Part shown: positions 22,856-31,041 of the stretch, in pieces | Position numbering within the stretch: position 1 is the first letter of the stretch | Layout: each line of letters opens with the position of its first letter | Assembly: GCA_031395645.1 (NCBI GenBank) | Contig: JANNJM010000086.1 | Span: forward strand, 1-40,392 | Reading direction: 5' to 3' | DNA from: SHZI01 sp031395645 | Lineage (GTDB): Bacteria; Pseudomonadota; Gammaproteobacteria; Steroidobacterales; GCA-2729495 | Length of the DNA: 40,392 bases | Notes under the pieces: model-generated | What the model saw: only the letters and a program-made list of their open reading frames with translations | The model's database searches: none | What the model was told of the DNA's origin: nothing | Made by a program: the position numbers and the translations under genes

Positions 22856-23647
22856 ATGAATCCAAACTCTGTATCCAGAAAACGACTGGGTGGAAAAGTC
22901 GCCATCGTTACCGGTGCGACTGGTGGCATCGGTGAAGCAACCGCGAAGCTCTTCCTTGAAGAGGGCGCGAGCGTCATGCTCGTCGCCCGCTCGGCAGACA
23001 AGCTGAAGGAGACGCGGGATCGATTGGCGGTGACTGCAGAATTGGCTCACTTCGTCGCAGAGGCCACGGATGAGGCTGCGACAGCGGCCGCAGTCGCGGC
23101 GACGGTGAAGGCCTTTGGCGGCGTTGACATCCTCCTCGCCAATGCTGGCATGGAAGGTCCTGTGAAGCCGATCGAAGCGCAAAGCCTGGCGGATTTCGAG
23201 CAGGTGCTGCGCACTAACGTCGTCGGCGTATGGCTCGCAATGAAACACTGTGTCGCGCCGATGAAAGCGCGCGGCAGCGGTTCGATGATCGCGCTGTCAT
23301 CGATTGCGGGAGTGATTGCCGCACCGGGCTTGGCGCCCTACGTCGCCAGCAAGCATGCGGTCTACGGCCTGGTCAAGACGGTGGCGCTGGAATTGGGCCC
23401 GTCGAAGATTCGCGTCAATGCAATCGGCCCCGGCCCGATCGACAACCGGATGATTCGCTCGATCGAAACGCAAGGGTCGCCGGACAATCCCGACGCTGTT
23501 CGCGCACACTTCACGAGCATGATCGCTATGCAACGCTACGGTACCAACGAAGAAGTGGCGCAGCTCGCTTTGTTTTTGGCCAGCGACGATGCCTCGTACT
23601 GCACCGGCGGGATTCATATGATTGATGGCGGGTTTACGGCGGCGTAG
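22856..23647 (+). CDS. Short-chain dehydrogenase/reductase (SDR)
   Basis: A 263-residue classical SDR. The cofactor motif TGATGGIGEA is near residues 20-29, NAG near 95 (LLANAGMEGP), the catalytic Ser in ALSSIAG, and YVASK for Tyr-x3-Lys, followed by the usual NAIGPGPIDNRM. These enzymes reduce or oxidise carbonyl/hydroxyl groups with NAD(P)H; the substrate cannot be read. The ATG at 22856 is preferred over an in-frame TTG at 22790. It is the only + strand gene in this island and converges on the zeta-type kinase gene. Confidence 0.9.
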   Translation: MNPNSVSRKRLGGKVAIVTGATGGIGEATAKLFLEEGASVMLVARSADKLKETRDRLAVTAELAHFVAEATDEAATAAAVAATVKAFGGVDILLANAGMEGPVKPIEAQSLADFEQVLRTNVVGVWLAMKHCVAPMKARGSGSMIALSSIAGVIAAPGLAPYVASKHAVYGLVKTVALELGPSKIRVNAIGPGPIDNRMIRSIETQGSPDNPDAVRAHFTSMIAMQRYGTNEEVAQLALFLASDDASYCTGGIHMIDGGFTAA

Positions 23648-23717
23648 GGGAGGCGGCGGCTGCTTCATCGCCACGGCCGCCTTTGCCCTTCTATGGCGAG
23701 GAGACGCTTTGAATGAC

Positions 23718-24353
23718 CTAGCCTCCCGTGAGGGCCGCCTCCACGATTGGCCTTGCCCAGGCCGGCGTCCGGGCCAGCGCGTCGAGGTCGTCGGCAGCCG
23801 GCCAGCTCACCTGGCCGTTCTCAACCAGGAGCACCAGCGCCGGATCCGGCACGGGGTTGCCAGCACCTGCCTCCACGCTGTTGTCGCAGACCACCACGCT
23901 GGCGGCGTGCGGCAGGAGCTTGATCAGGTTCAGAGCGGCCCGGATATAGCGTTCGCGGATCCGCTGCTCGGGAATGTCGTGGCCTCCTGCGGCCACCCGG
24001 GCCCGAACGCGAGCGATGTGCTGCTCGGCCGAGGACAGGCCGCAGAACCAGATGAGCACGTCGTGAGTCTGGCTGGCGGCGAGTATCGCGCTGGTCATGG
24101 TGCTGCCGCCGAGAGTGGTTTCGAAGGCATGGTTACGCCCTTTGGCGATCGCCTCCTCGAGGCGCCGCAGGCCCTCCGCCCAGGCCTTGCCGTTGGCGGT
24201 GCCCTGATCGCAGCCGGTTGCGGCCATCAGTTCCCGGGCGAAGGTGTCCGGATTGAACCAGCTCAAGCCCTGCTGTTCGAGGAGGTAGCCGCCGATGGAA
24301 CTCTTGCCGGCGCCATTCACGCCAGCAAGTACATACAGAACGGGGCGGGCCAT
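23718..24353 (-). CDS. Zeta-toxin-like P-loop kinase (toxin of a Phd-zeta module)
   Basis: A 211-residue AAA/zeta-type kinase. Walker A GVNGAGKSS is at 11-19, FNPDTFAREL at 33-42 matches the zeta helix after the first strand, and FETTLGG at 77-83 is the substrate-site motif. RVRARVAAGGHDIPEQRIRERY carries the conserved Arg-rich lid. Zeta toxins phosphorylate UDP-N-acetylglucosamine or related nucleotides and block wall synthesis; several related proteins act on other substrates. The ATG shares one base with the antitoxin stop. Confidence 0.85.
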   Translation of the reverse strand: MARPVLYVLAGVNGAGKSSIGGYLLEQQGLSWFNPDTFARELMAATGCDQGTANGKAWAEGLRRLEEAIAKGRNHAFETTLGGSTMTSAILAASQTHDVLIWFCGLSSAEQHIARVRARVAAGGHDIPEQRIRERYIRAALNLIKLLPHAASVVVCDNSVEAGAGNPVPDPALVLLVENGQVSWPAADDLDALARTPAWARPIVEAALTGG

Positions 24354-24709
24354 CAGTACCGGGTGCCGGCCTTGACCTTGCCACCCAGCCGGGCGGGTGC
24401 CTTGATTGCGGCCCTCAGCCGCGCTCCGGCCGAACGTTCCTGGAGCACGGCGAGCCGCTCGTCGAAACGTTCCCGCAGCACTGCCAGTGCGGCTTCGTTC
24501 CGGGCTTCGGACTGCTGAAGAATCGTCATGAATGCCTCGTAGTCGGCCACTGGCAGGATCACCGCTTCGGGCTTTTCGTGGTTGGTGACGAGCAGCCGCC
24601 CCGCGGCCCGCAGTTCGTCCATCACGCCCCGCCAGCCCACCTTTTTCAGCGAGGAGGCGGCGGTACGGGACAGGTCATCGAGAGCCACATATTTCAGGGA
24701 GCTGGCCAT
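24353..24709 (-). CDS. Phd/YefM-type antitoxin of the zeta-like kinase
   Basis: A 118-residue protein. Residues 1-65 have the Phd/YefM pattern (MASSLKYVALDDLSR, GRLLVTNHEKPEAVILPVADYEAFM), which binds DNA and the toxin; the C-terminal half is a charged helix (EARNEAALAVLRERFDERLAVLQERSAG) and a basic tail. The ATG at 24709 has GGAGG upstream; a longer frame to 24772 runs into the operator. It overlaps the toxin gene by one base (TGATG). Pairing Phd with a zeta kinase, rather than the classical epsilon antitoxin, is notable. Confidence 0.82.
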   Translation of the reverse strand: MASSLKYVALDDLSRTAASSLKKVGWRGVMDELRAAGRLLVTNHEKPEAVILPVADYEAFMTILQQSEARNEAALAVLRERFDERLAVLQERSAGARLRAAIKAPARLGGKVKAGTRY

Positions 24710-24743
24710 GGCGCGCCTCCGGGATGGAAATCTTCCGAGGGCG

Positions 24744-24780
24744 ACTTTAGCTAAAAAGGACCTTTTGTGCAAATTGGCAC
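24744..24780 (-). promoter_or_regulatory. Promoter and triple-palindrome operator of the Phd-zeta module
   Basis: On the minus strand TTGCAC (24772-24767), 17 bases, TAAAGT (24749-24744) form a plausible promoter. Three palindromes abut: TTTAGCTAAA (24746-24755), AAAAGG-A-CCTTTT (24754-24766) and GTGC-N6-GCAC (24767-24780). The middle one fills the promoter spacer, which is where a Phd repressor would be expected to bind. Confidence 0.6.
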
Positions 24781-24813
24781 TTTTTCATTCGTTTAAGTTA
24801 AGCCCAACCGGTC

Positions 24814-26862
24814 TCACACCTCGCCATACCGGTTGCCGCTGCCGATCCACCGCTGCATCAGCTCGGTCGCGATGTCGCCCCGATCGGCGAGCTGCTTAGC
24901 CAGATCCTGCACCAGAGGCATCAGATCGGCATCGCGCACGAGATCGGCCACGCGCAACTGCATCAGCCCGGTCTGACGCGTGCCCAGTACCTCGCCCGGA
25001 CCGCGCAATTCCAGATCCCGCTGGGCCACCTCGAAGCCGTCGTTCGTTCCGCGCAGCACGTCGAGCCGCGCCCGGGCCATTGGCGCCAGCGGGCCGCGAT
25101 AGAGGAGTACACAGGCGCTCGAGTCCCGGCCCCGGCCCACCCGCCCGCGCAGCTGGTGCAGCTGCGACAGGCCGAGGCGCTCAGCGTTTTCGATGATCAT
25201 CAGGGTCGCCGCCGGCACGTCCACGCCCACTTCGATCACGGTCGTGGCAACCAGCAGCTGAAGTTTTCCCAGCGCAAAGGCCTTCATCACCCGCTCCTTG
25301 TCGGCGGGGGCCATCCGGCCGTGGATCAGGCCCACCCGGACGTCCGGCAGCGCTTCCGCGAGCGCGGCAGCCATCGGTTCTGCCGCCTCCGACTCGAGGT
25401 GCTCCGACTCCTCGATCAGCGGGCACACCCAATAGACGCGCGCGCCGGACCGGCAGGCAGCCTGCACGCGCGCCACCACTTCGGGACGCCGACCCTCGGG
25501 CAGGACGACGGTAGTGACGGGTTGGCGTCCGGGCGGCAGCTCGCGGATCACGGAATTATCCAGGTCGGCGTAGAGCGTCATGGCCAGCGTGCGGGGAATC
25601 GGCGTGGCGGTCATGACGAGCTGGTGCGGCTTCAGTTCCCGGCCCGCGACGTTCCCCTTGTCCATCAGTTTCAGGCGCTGATGCACGCCGAACCGGTGCT
25701 GCTCGTCCACGATGACGAGAGCGAGGTTGTGATACTTCAAACCCTCCTGGAACAACGCGTGGGTGCCGACGATGACTTCCGCGGTGCCGTCCTCGATGGC
25801 CGCGTACGTCTGCGTCCGGGCCTTCTGCCGGAGACTGCCCGACAGCCAGGCAACGGTGACGCCAAGCGGCTGGAGCCAGCGGCAAAAAGTGTCCCGGTGC
25901 TGCTCGGCCAGCAGTTCCGTCGGCGCCATGATGGCGACCTGATAGCCGTGGGCCACGGCGACCAGGGCGCCGGCCGCCGCCACCACGGTCTTGCCACAGC
26001 CGACGTCGCCCTGCACGAGGCGCAGCATGGGGCACCCACTGGCAAGATCGGCGTCGATCTCGGCGAGCGCCGCGCGCTGGCCGCCGGTGAGTTCGAAGCC
26101 GAGACTGGCGAGAAAGCGCTGGCGCAGTTGCGCGGCGCGCTCACTGCTGGCTGCGAGTACGACCGCGGCGTCCTGGCGGGCACGATCCCGGATCTGCCGC
26201 AGGCTCAAGTGTTGCGCAAGCAATTCTTCGAGTGCGAGCCGGCGCTGGCACGGGTGCATCCCCGAACTGAGCAGGCTCAGGTCCGCGCCTCGCGGTGGGC
26301 GGTGTACGTAGCGAAGTGCCTCGACCAGCTCGGGAAGCACTCGTCCGTGGAGCGCGCAGTCGTGGAGTACGTCGGCGAGTCCCGGCAGCAACCGATCCAG
26401 CGCCTGGCTCGTAAGGTCGCGCAGGCGGAACTGGGTGAGACCCTCGACGGTCGGGTAGACCGCCGTCAGCTGCTGTTCCAATGGCGCCGCCTGGTCAGGC
26501 GTGAGCACCCGGTATTCCGGATGGACCATTTCGGGCCCCACGGGCCCCGGGCGAATTTCCCCGTAGCAGCGCAGTCGGGCACCAACTTCGAGGCTGGCCT
26601 GCTGGGCCCGGGAGAAATGGAAGAAGCGCAGCGTCAGCTGCCCGGATTTGTCGGTCAGCCGGACGAGCAGACTGCGGCGCCGCCGATAGGTGACGTCTGC
26701 GACGGCGACCTCGCCCTCGACCACCACCCGTTGTCCGGTCCGCAGCGCCGCCAGTGGCGTCACGCGGGTGCGATCTTCGTAGCGCTGGGGCAGCACAAAC
26801 AACAGGTCGAGCGGTCGCGCCACTCCCAGTCGTGCCAGGCGTTCCGCAACGGCGGGGCCCAC
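24814..26862 (-). CDS. recG: ATP-dependent DNA helicase RecG
   Basis: A 682-residue branch-migrating helicase that remodels stalled forks and Holliday junctions. Seen: wedge-domain start RLGVARPLDLLFVLPQRYEDRT, Walker A QGDVGCGKT, DEQHRFG motif II, VMTATPIPRTLAMT, RVYWVCPLIEESE, IHGRM, VATTVIEVGVDVP, and QLRGRVGRG. The GTG at 26862 is the first conventional start, but conserved residues (DLRTLRGVGPA) continue upstream in frame, so true translation may begin at a CTG (26898-26896) overlapping the ridA stop as CTGA. Confidence 0.94.
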   Translation of the reverse strand: MGPAVAERLARLGVARPLDLLFVLPQRYEDRTRVTPLAALRTGQRVVVEGEVAVADVTYRRRRSLLVRLTDKSGQLTLRFFHFSRAQQASLEVGARLRCYGEIRPGPVGPEMVHPEYRVLTPDQAAPLEQQLTAVYPTVEGLTQFRLRDLTSQALDRLLPGLADVLHDCALHGRVLPELVEALRYVHRPPRGADLSLLSSGMHPCQRRLALEELLAQHLSLRQIRDRARQDAAVVLAASSERAAQLRQRFLASLGFELTGGQRAALAEIDADLASGCPMLRLVQGDVGCGKTVVAAAGALVAVAHGYQVAIMAPTELLAEQHRDTFCRWLQPLGVTVAWLSGSLRQKARTQTYAAIEDGTAEVIVGTHALFQEGLKYHNLALVIVDEQHRFGVHQRLKLMDKGNVAGRELKPHQLVMTATPIPRTLAMTLYADLDNSVIRELPPGRQPVTTVVLPEGRRPEVVARVQAACRSGARVYWVCPLIEESEHLESEAAEPMAAALAEALPDVRVGLIHGRMAPADKERVMKAFALGKLQLLVATTVIEVGVDVPAATLMIIENAERLGLSQLHQLRGRVGRGRDSSACVLLYRGPLAPMARARLDVLRGTNDGFEVAQRDLELRGPGEVLGTRQTGLMQLRVADLVRDADLMPLVQDLAKQLADRGDIATELMQRWIGSGNRYGEV

Positions 26863-26894
26863 GCCACGCAGTGTGCGCAGGTCGTCTGCGGGTT

Positions 26895-27275
26895 TCAGGG
26901 AACCAGAACCGCGTCCGCCTCGACGGTAGCGCCGCGCGGGAGGGACGCAACACCGATCGCCGCGCGGGCGGGGTAGGGCCTGGTGAAGAACTCGGCCATC
27001 ACCTCGTTGACGACAGTGAAGTGGCTGAGGTCGGTAAGGAACACCGTGACCTTCACGGCATGGTCCAGCGACGAGCCGGCGGCTTCGGCCACGGCGGCAA
27101 GATTGCGAAACACCTGCCGGACCTGCTCGCGCATGTCCCCGGTCAGCAGCTGACCTGTAGCCGGGTCCAGTGGCAACTGGCCGGACAGCCAGATGGCGCC
27201 TCCGGCGCGTATACCCTGTGAATAGGTGCCGATGGCGGCCGGCGCGGCTGGAGTGTCGATAGCTTGCTTGCTCAT
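26895..27275 (-). CDS. ridA: RidA family enamine/imine deaminase
   Basis: A 126-residue RidA (YjgF/YER057c) that hydrolyses reactive 2-aminoacrylate-type enamines released by PLP enzymes. Landmarks: AIGTYSQGIRAGGAIWLSGQLPLDP, QVFRNLAAVAEAAGSSLDHAVKVTVFLTDL, and RAAIGVASLPRGATVEADAVLV with the catalytic Arg. The ATG at 27275 overlaps the spoT stop (ATGA); a long upstream extension of the frame lies inside spoT and is not coding. spoT-ridA-recG is a common gammaproteobacterial order. Confidence 0.94.
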   Translation of the reverse strand: MSKQAIDTPAAPAAIGTYSQGIRAGGAIWLSGQLPLDPATGQLLTGDMREQVRQVFRNLAAVAEAAGSSLDHAVKVTVFLTDLSHFTVVNEVMAEFFTRPYPARAAIGVASLPRGATVEADAVLVP

Positions 27276-29425
27276 GTGCAGGTTCGGCTCAGTTTTTTGA
27301 CGACGTTCATGCGCCGCAGGTCCCGGATGACATCCGCCAGGTGCCGGCGATCGCGTACCAGTATCGAGAACAGCAGCGTGGCGGAATAGTCCTGACCCTC
27401 GTCGATGGAGACCTGCTCGATGTTGGAACCCGTATCGGCGATACGGGAGGCCAGTTCTGCAAGCACGCCCGGCTTGTTGTCCACATCCACCCGGATTTCC
27501 GCGGAGAACTCCCGCTCGATGCCCGCTTGCCAGGTCACGGCAATCCATTTGTTCGGCTGCTTGCGGAACTCTCCAAGGTTGCCGCACACGTTGCGGTGGA
27601 TGACCACCCCGCGACCAGCACTCAGGTAGCCCATGATGTCATCACCCGGAATGGGATGACAGCAGCGGGCGTAGGTCACCACGAGTCCCTCGGTGCCGGC
27701 AATGGCAATCGGCGTGGGCTTGCCGTGCTCGGCGGCCGGGTTGGTGGACGACAGCAGCAGCGCCTTGGCCACCAGCGGCGCCAGTCGTTCGCCGAGGCCG
27801 AGTTGTCCGAACAGCTCGTTGGTGTTGTTCAGGCCGAACTCGTCTAGCAGCGATTTCATCTGTGCGTCCGTGATTTTTCGCAGCGGTGTCCCCGCGTCGC
27901 GCAGTGCCTGGTCCAGGAGCCTGCGGCCCAGGTCCAGTGCCTCGGTGAAGCGCAGGTTTTTCAGGTACTGGCGGATGGACGCGCGGGCCTTGGCGGTCGC
28001 CACGAAGTTGACCCAGCTGGGGTTTGGGTGGGCGCCCTTGGCCGTGATGATCTCCACCGTCTGGCCGTTTTCGATCTGCGTCCGCAACGGTACGAGGCGT
28101 CGATCGATCTTTGCGGCGACGCACCGGTCGCCGACGTCGGTGTGCACCGCATAGGCGAAATCGACGCAGGTTGCGCCCCTCGGCAGGCGCAGAATCTCGC
28201 CCTTCGGCGTAAAGACGTACACGGCGTCGGGGAAGAGGTTGACCTTGACGTGTTCCATGAACTCTTCCGAGTTCGCGGCCGACTCCATTTCACTGATGCT
28301 GGCCAGCCACTCGCGCGCCCGAGCTTCCGGCGCCACGACTTCACGGTCGGTGTCTTTGTACTGCCAGTGCGCGGCAATGCCACGCTCGGCGATGCGATCC
28401 ATCTCAATGGTCCGGATCTGCACTTCGATCGGCATGCCGTTGGGGCCGAACAGGCTCGTGTGCAGCGCCTGGTAACCGTTCAGCCGCGGGATCGCAATGT
28501 AATCCTTGAAGCGTCCCGGCATAGGCTTGTAAAGCTGGTGAACGATACCGAGCGTGCGGTAGGCATCGTCCACTGAATCCACCACCAGCCGAAAACCAAA
28601 GACATCGGCGATGTCCCCGAGCGCGTGCTTCTTCGACGCCATCTTGCGGTAGATGCTGTAGAGATGCTTCTTGCGGCCGGTTACGGCACCTTTCACGCCG
28701 GCAGTGGCCAGCGCCTCGTTCAGTCGTTCCAGGATCCGTTTCAGGAATTGCTTCTGGCTGCCTTCCGCGCGTCGCACGGCCTTGTCGAGCACCCGGTAGC
28801 GGAACGGATAGGCATGCCGGAAACCGAGGTCTTCGAGTTCCGTCTTGAGAGCGTTGATACCCAGGCGGTTTGCTATGGGGGCGTAGATTTCGAGCGTCTC
28901 CCTGGCGATGCGTTGCTGCTTGTCGGCGGGCATCGCGTCCAGCGTCTGCATGTTGTGCAGGCGGTCGGCCAGCTTCAACAGGATCACGCGGATGTCCTGG
29001 ACCATCGCCAGCATCATCTTGCGGAAGCTCTCCACCTGCAGCTCGGAGCGGCTGCTGAAGTTCAGCTTTTCGAGCTTGCTGACGCCGTCCACGAGGGACG
29101 CAATCTCGGCGCCGAAGCGGGCGGCGATCTCGTGCTTGGCGGTCGGGGTGTCCTCGATGACATCGTGCATCAGCGCGGCGGCGATGCTCTGGTAGTCGAG
29201 GTGCAGGTCCGCCAGGATCCCGGCGACGGCCAGCGGGTGCGTGATGTACGCGTCGCCGGAGCGGCGCTTCTGGCCTTCGTGCGCGTCGGCGCTAAAGGTG
29301 TAGGCGTCGGCGATGACCGTGAGTTGCTGTTTGGACAGGTACCCGACCTTGTGCAGCAAGCCGCTGAGCCCGCTGTTGCGGCGGGCCAGGGGCAGGCGGT
29401 TCAGGATCGTCGCGGCGTAGTCCAT
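27272..29425 (-). CDS. spoT: Bifunctional (p)ppGpp synthetase/hydrolase SpoT
   Basis: A 717-residue stringent-response enzyme. The hydrolase domain is intact: His63 in THPLAVAGI, HDVIED at 87-92, and KLADRLHNMQTL. The synthetase domain has RKKHLYSIYRKM, DIFGFRLVV-like DVFGFRLVVDSVDD, KDYIAIPRLNGYQALHT and EVQIRT with its catalytic Glu. TGS (IYVFTPKGE-like VYVFTPKGEILRLPRGATCVDFAY) and C-terminal ACT domains follow. An intact HD domain argues for SpoT rather than RelA. Neighbours rpoZ and gmk make the usual cluster. Confidence 0.96.
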   Translation of the reverse strand: MDYAATILNRLPLARRNSGLSGLLHKVGYLSKQQLTVIADAYTFSADAHEGQKRRSGDAYITHPLAVAGILADLHLDYQSIAAALMHDVIEDTPTAKHEIAARFGAEIASLVDGVSKLEKLNFSSRSELQVESFRKMMLAMVQDIRVILLKLADRLHNMQTLDAMPADKQQRIARETLEIYAPIANRLGINALKTELEDLGFRHAYPFRYRVLDKAVRRAEGSQKQFLKRILERLNEALATAGVKGAVTGRKKHLYSIYRKMASKKHALGDIADVFGFRLVVDSVDDAYRTLGIVHQLYKPMPGRFKDYIAIPRLNGYQALHTSLFGPNGMPIEVQIRTIEMDRIAERGIAAHWQYKDTDREVVAPEARAREWLASISEMESAANSEEFMEHVKVNLFPDAVYVFTPKGEILRLPRGATCVDFAYAVHTDVGDRCVAAKIDRRLVPLRTQIENGQTVEIITAKGAHPNPSWVNFVATAKARASIRQYLKNLRFTEALDLGRRLLDQALRDAGTPLRKITDAQMKSLLDEFGLNNTNELFGQLGLGERLAPLVAKALLLSSTNPAAEHGKPTPIAIAGTEGLVVTYARCCHPIPGDDIMGYLSAGRGVVIHRNVCGNLGEFRKQPNKWIAVTWQAGIEREFSAEIRVDVDNKPGVLAELASRIADTGSNIEQVSIDEGQDYSATLLFSILVRDRRHLADVIRDLRRMNVVKKLSRTCT

Positions 29426-29456
29426 GCCGCGATTCTAGACCTGCTTGCGCGCAGGA

Positions 29457-29762
29457 TCAGTCGGTCAGGCCGTCGTCCAGACGATCCAGCCGGTCGAGCT
29501 GGATCGGGGGGTTGAGCAGGGCTTCGGCCTGTTCCCGGGCCATCAGGTCCTCAGGCGTCACATCGGCTTCGTCCAGCACGTCCCGGGTGACGAGGCCGGC
29601 GGCGATTTCCCGCAGGGCGACGACGGTCGGCTTGTCGTTCTCACGGTCCAGCAACGGCTCGGCGCCATTGGCCACGCGGCGGGCGCGCTTGGCGGCCACC
29701 ATGACCAGCTCGAAGAGGTTCGGAATGTTCTGCTGGCAGTCTTCGACAGTGATACGGGCCAT
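29457..29762 (-). CDS. rpoZ: RNA polymerase omega subunit
   Basis: A 101-residue omega subunit that clamps the beta-prime subunit and contributes one ppGpp site on RNA polymerase. The core MARITVEDCQQNIPNLFELVMVAAKRARR...VVALREIAAG is diagnostic. The ATG at 29762 is used because the core starts exactly there; an upstream extension to 29840 is non-conserved. It lies between gmk and spoT on the same strand, as in E. coli. Confidence 0.96.
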   Translation of the reverse strand: MARITVEDCQQNIPNLFELVMVAAKRARRVANGAEPLLDRENDKPTVVALREIAAGLVTRDVLDEADVTPEDLMAREQAEALLNPPIQLDRLDRLDDGLTD

Positions 29763-29873
29763 GGTGCGGGACTCTCGGCGTTCTGTTGGGGCGCGAACTG
29801 TAGTGCGCCGTGGCGGCGCTGGGCAATGGCTTATGCACAAATGCCATATCCGGGCAGGCCGGGACGACCGCGT

Positions 29874-30530
29874 TCAGGAGCTGAGGATGGCCTGGGCGCG
29901 CGCCGCTACAGCAGCATGGGTCGTGGCGAGGTGCGCGCCGTCGCCGCGCAGGATGGCGACCAGTCCGGCGACGGCCTCGTCGAGCACCTCATTAATAATG
30001 ACAAAGTCGAACTCGGCCCAGTGGGCCATGTCGTCGCGGGCCTGTCCGAGCCGCCGGCGGATCACGTCGTCGCTGTCGGTAGCCCGGCTGCGCAGCCGCC
30101 GTTCCAGCTCAGGTGCAGAGGGCGGCAGGATGAAGACCGTGCGGCAGTCCGGTGCATTGGCGCGAATCTGGCGCGCGCCCTGCCAGTCGATCTCGAGCAG
30201 CACGTCGTGGCCGCCGGCGCGCAGCGTGTCCACCTGCTCCCGGCTGGTGCCGTAGCAGTTGCCGAAGACCTCAGCGTGCTCCAGAAACTCGCCCTGGCGC
30301 GCCATTTGCTGGAACCGTGGGGCGTCGATGAAGCAATAGTCCTTGCCGTCCGTTTCGCCCGGCCGCAACGGCCGGGTGGTGTACGACACCGAGAAGCGCA
30401 GGCCAGGATCATGGGCCAGCAGCGCCTTGACGAGCGTGGTCTTGCCGGCGCCGGACGGGGCGGACAGCACGAGCAGGCTGCCCCGGCGGGTGTTCTGCCC
30501 TGTTGTGCGGTTCCTGGCTGGCAAATTCAC
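29874..30530 (-). CDS. gmk: Guanylate kinase
   Basis: A 218-residue kinase converting GMP to GDP. Walker A SAPSGAGKTT near residues 23-32, then FSVSYTTRPLRPGETDGKDYCFI with the GMP-binding Ser/Tyr/Arg set, EFLEHAEVFGNCYGT, LLEIDWQGA and the Arg-rich lid RLRSRATDSDDVIRRR. The GTG at 30530 has GGAG six bases upstream, favouring it over an alternative start at 30557. The gene follows DUF2335-like debris by a short gap. Confidence 0.94.
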   Translation of the reverse strand: MNLPARNRTTGQNTRRGSLLVLSAPSGAGKTTLVKALLAHDPGLRFSVSYTTRPLRPGETDGKDYCFIDAPRFQQMARQGEFLEHAEVFGNCYGTSREQVDTLRAGGHDVLLEIDWQGARQIRANAPDCRTVFILPPSAPELERRLRSRATDSDDVIRRRLGQARDDMAHWAEFDFVIINEVLDEAVAGLVAILRGDGAHLATTHAAVAARAQAILSS

Positions 30531-30564
30531 AAGTGACTCCGGATGTGGCGCCCACAATAGCCGA

Positions 30565-30795
30565 TCAACCTTCAGATTTGCCCGACCCCTGACCGGGTAT
30601 CAGTGCCTTGACGATGCCAAGGACAGGCACGCTAACGAGTGCCACTGAAACTTGCCATGGGGCGCCGTTTGCAGCAGTCCATATGGCACCGGCAACGGCC
30701 GCGATTGCGACTGTCCACCCCATCCATTGACCGCGCTTCTTGTCCGCGATGGTCGCGGTTAGCGCTCTGTGCTCGAACTCGATTCGAAGCGCCGG
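30565..30795 (-). pseudogene. Remnant of a DUF2335-like membrane protein gene (C-terminal part only)
   Basis: An open stretch on the minus strand encodes LRIEFEHRALTATIADKKRGQWMG, a hydrophobic helix (WTVAIAAVAGAIWTAANG), a second one (VSVALVSVPVLGIVKALI), and a GQGSGKSEG tail before TGA. The HR-helix then KRGQ and two helices resemble DUF2335 proteins. No start codon exists between the TAG at 30796-30798 and the conserved part, so the N-terminal half is lost. It is in the same frame as the 77-residue gene upstream. Confidence 0.55.
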
Positions 30796-31029
30796 CTAGG
30801 CGACCCGCCGTGAGTCTTGCGCCGATTCCTCGCCATATTCGCGGCCGATAACCTGCCTCAAGTCCTCGCCGATCTGGTCCCAGTCCGAGCGCATGTCCTG
30901 GAGCGAGGACGACTGATTTCGATACTCGCAGGCCGAGTAGATCTCGGTTGCAGATGCCAGGCCAGCACTGAACCCGCTGGAAAACCAGTGGAGCCGACTG
31001 TCTTTCATGCGCCGCAGCAAGTAGTTCAT
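30796..31029 (-). CDS. 77-residue hypothetical protein
   Basis: I do not recognise it. The sequence MNYLLRRMKDSRLHWFSSGFSAG begins with a short basic amphipathic segment, then a weakly hydrophobic stretch (FSAGLASATEIYSA), then an acidic/helical C-terminus with MRSDWDQIGEDLRQVIGREYGEE. The DWxxIGxDLRxxI pattern occurs in many small mobile-element proteins I have seen. A TATAGT box stands six bases before the ATG. The frame continues past its TAG into the DUF2335-like remnant, so it may be the intact front part of a broken gene. Confidence 0.5.
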   Translation of the reverse strand: MNYLLRRMKDSRLHWFSSGFSAGLASATEIYSACEYRNQSSSLQDMRSDWDQIGEDLRQVIGREYGEESAQDSRRVA

Positions 31030-31035
31030 GAAATT

Positions 31036-31041
31036 ACTATA
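31036..31041 (-). promoter_or_regulatory. Putative -10 box for the 77-residue gene
   Basis: TATAGT on the minus strand, followed by six bases and the ATG at 31029. No Shine-Dalgarno is visible. The candidate -35 (TAGATG, 31064-31059, 17-base spacer) is weak. Geometry equals that at 1536 and 10895. Confidence 0.4.

Noticed and set aside
25156..26976. Very long open frame on + antisense to recG (606 codons)
   Set aside because: Same effect: it spans exactly the recG coding region, has no recognisable domain, and is rich in His/Gln/Arg as expected of a mirror frame.
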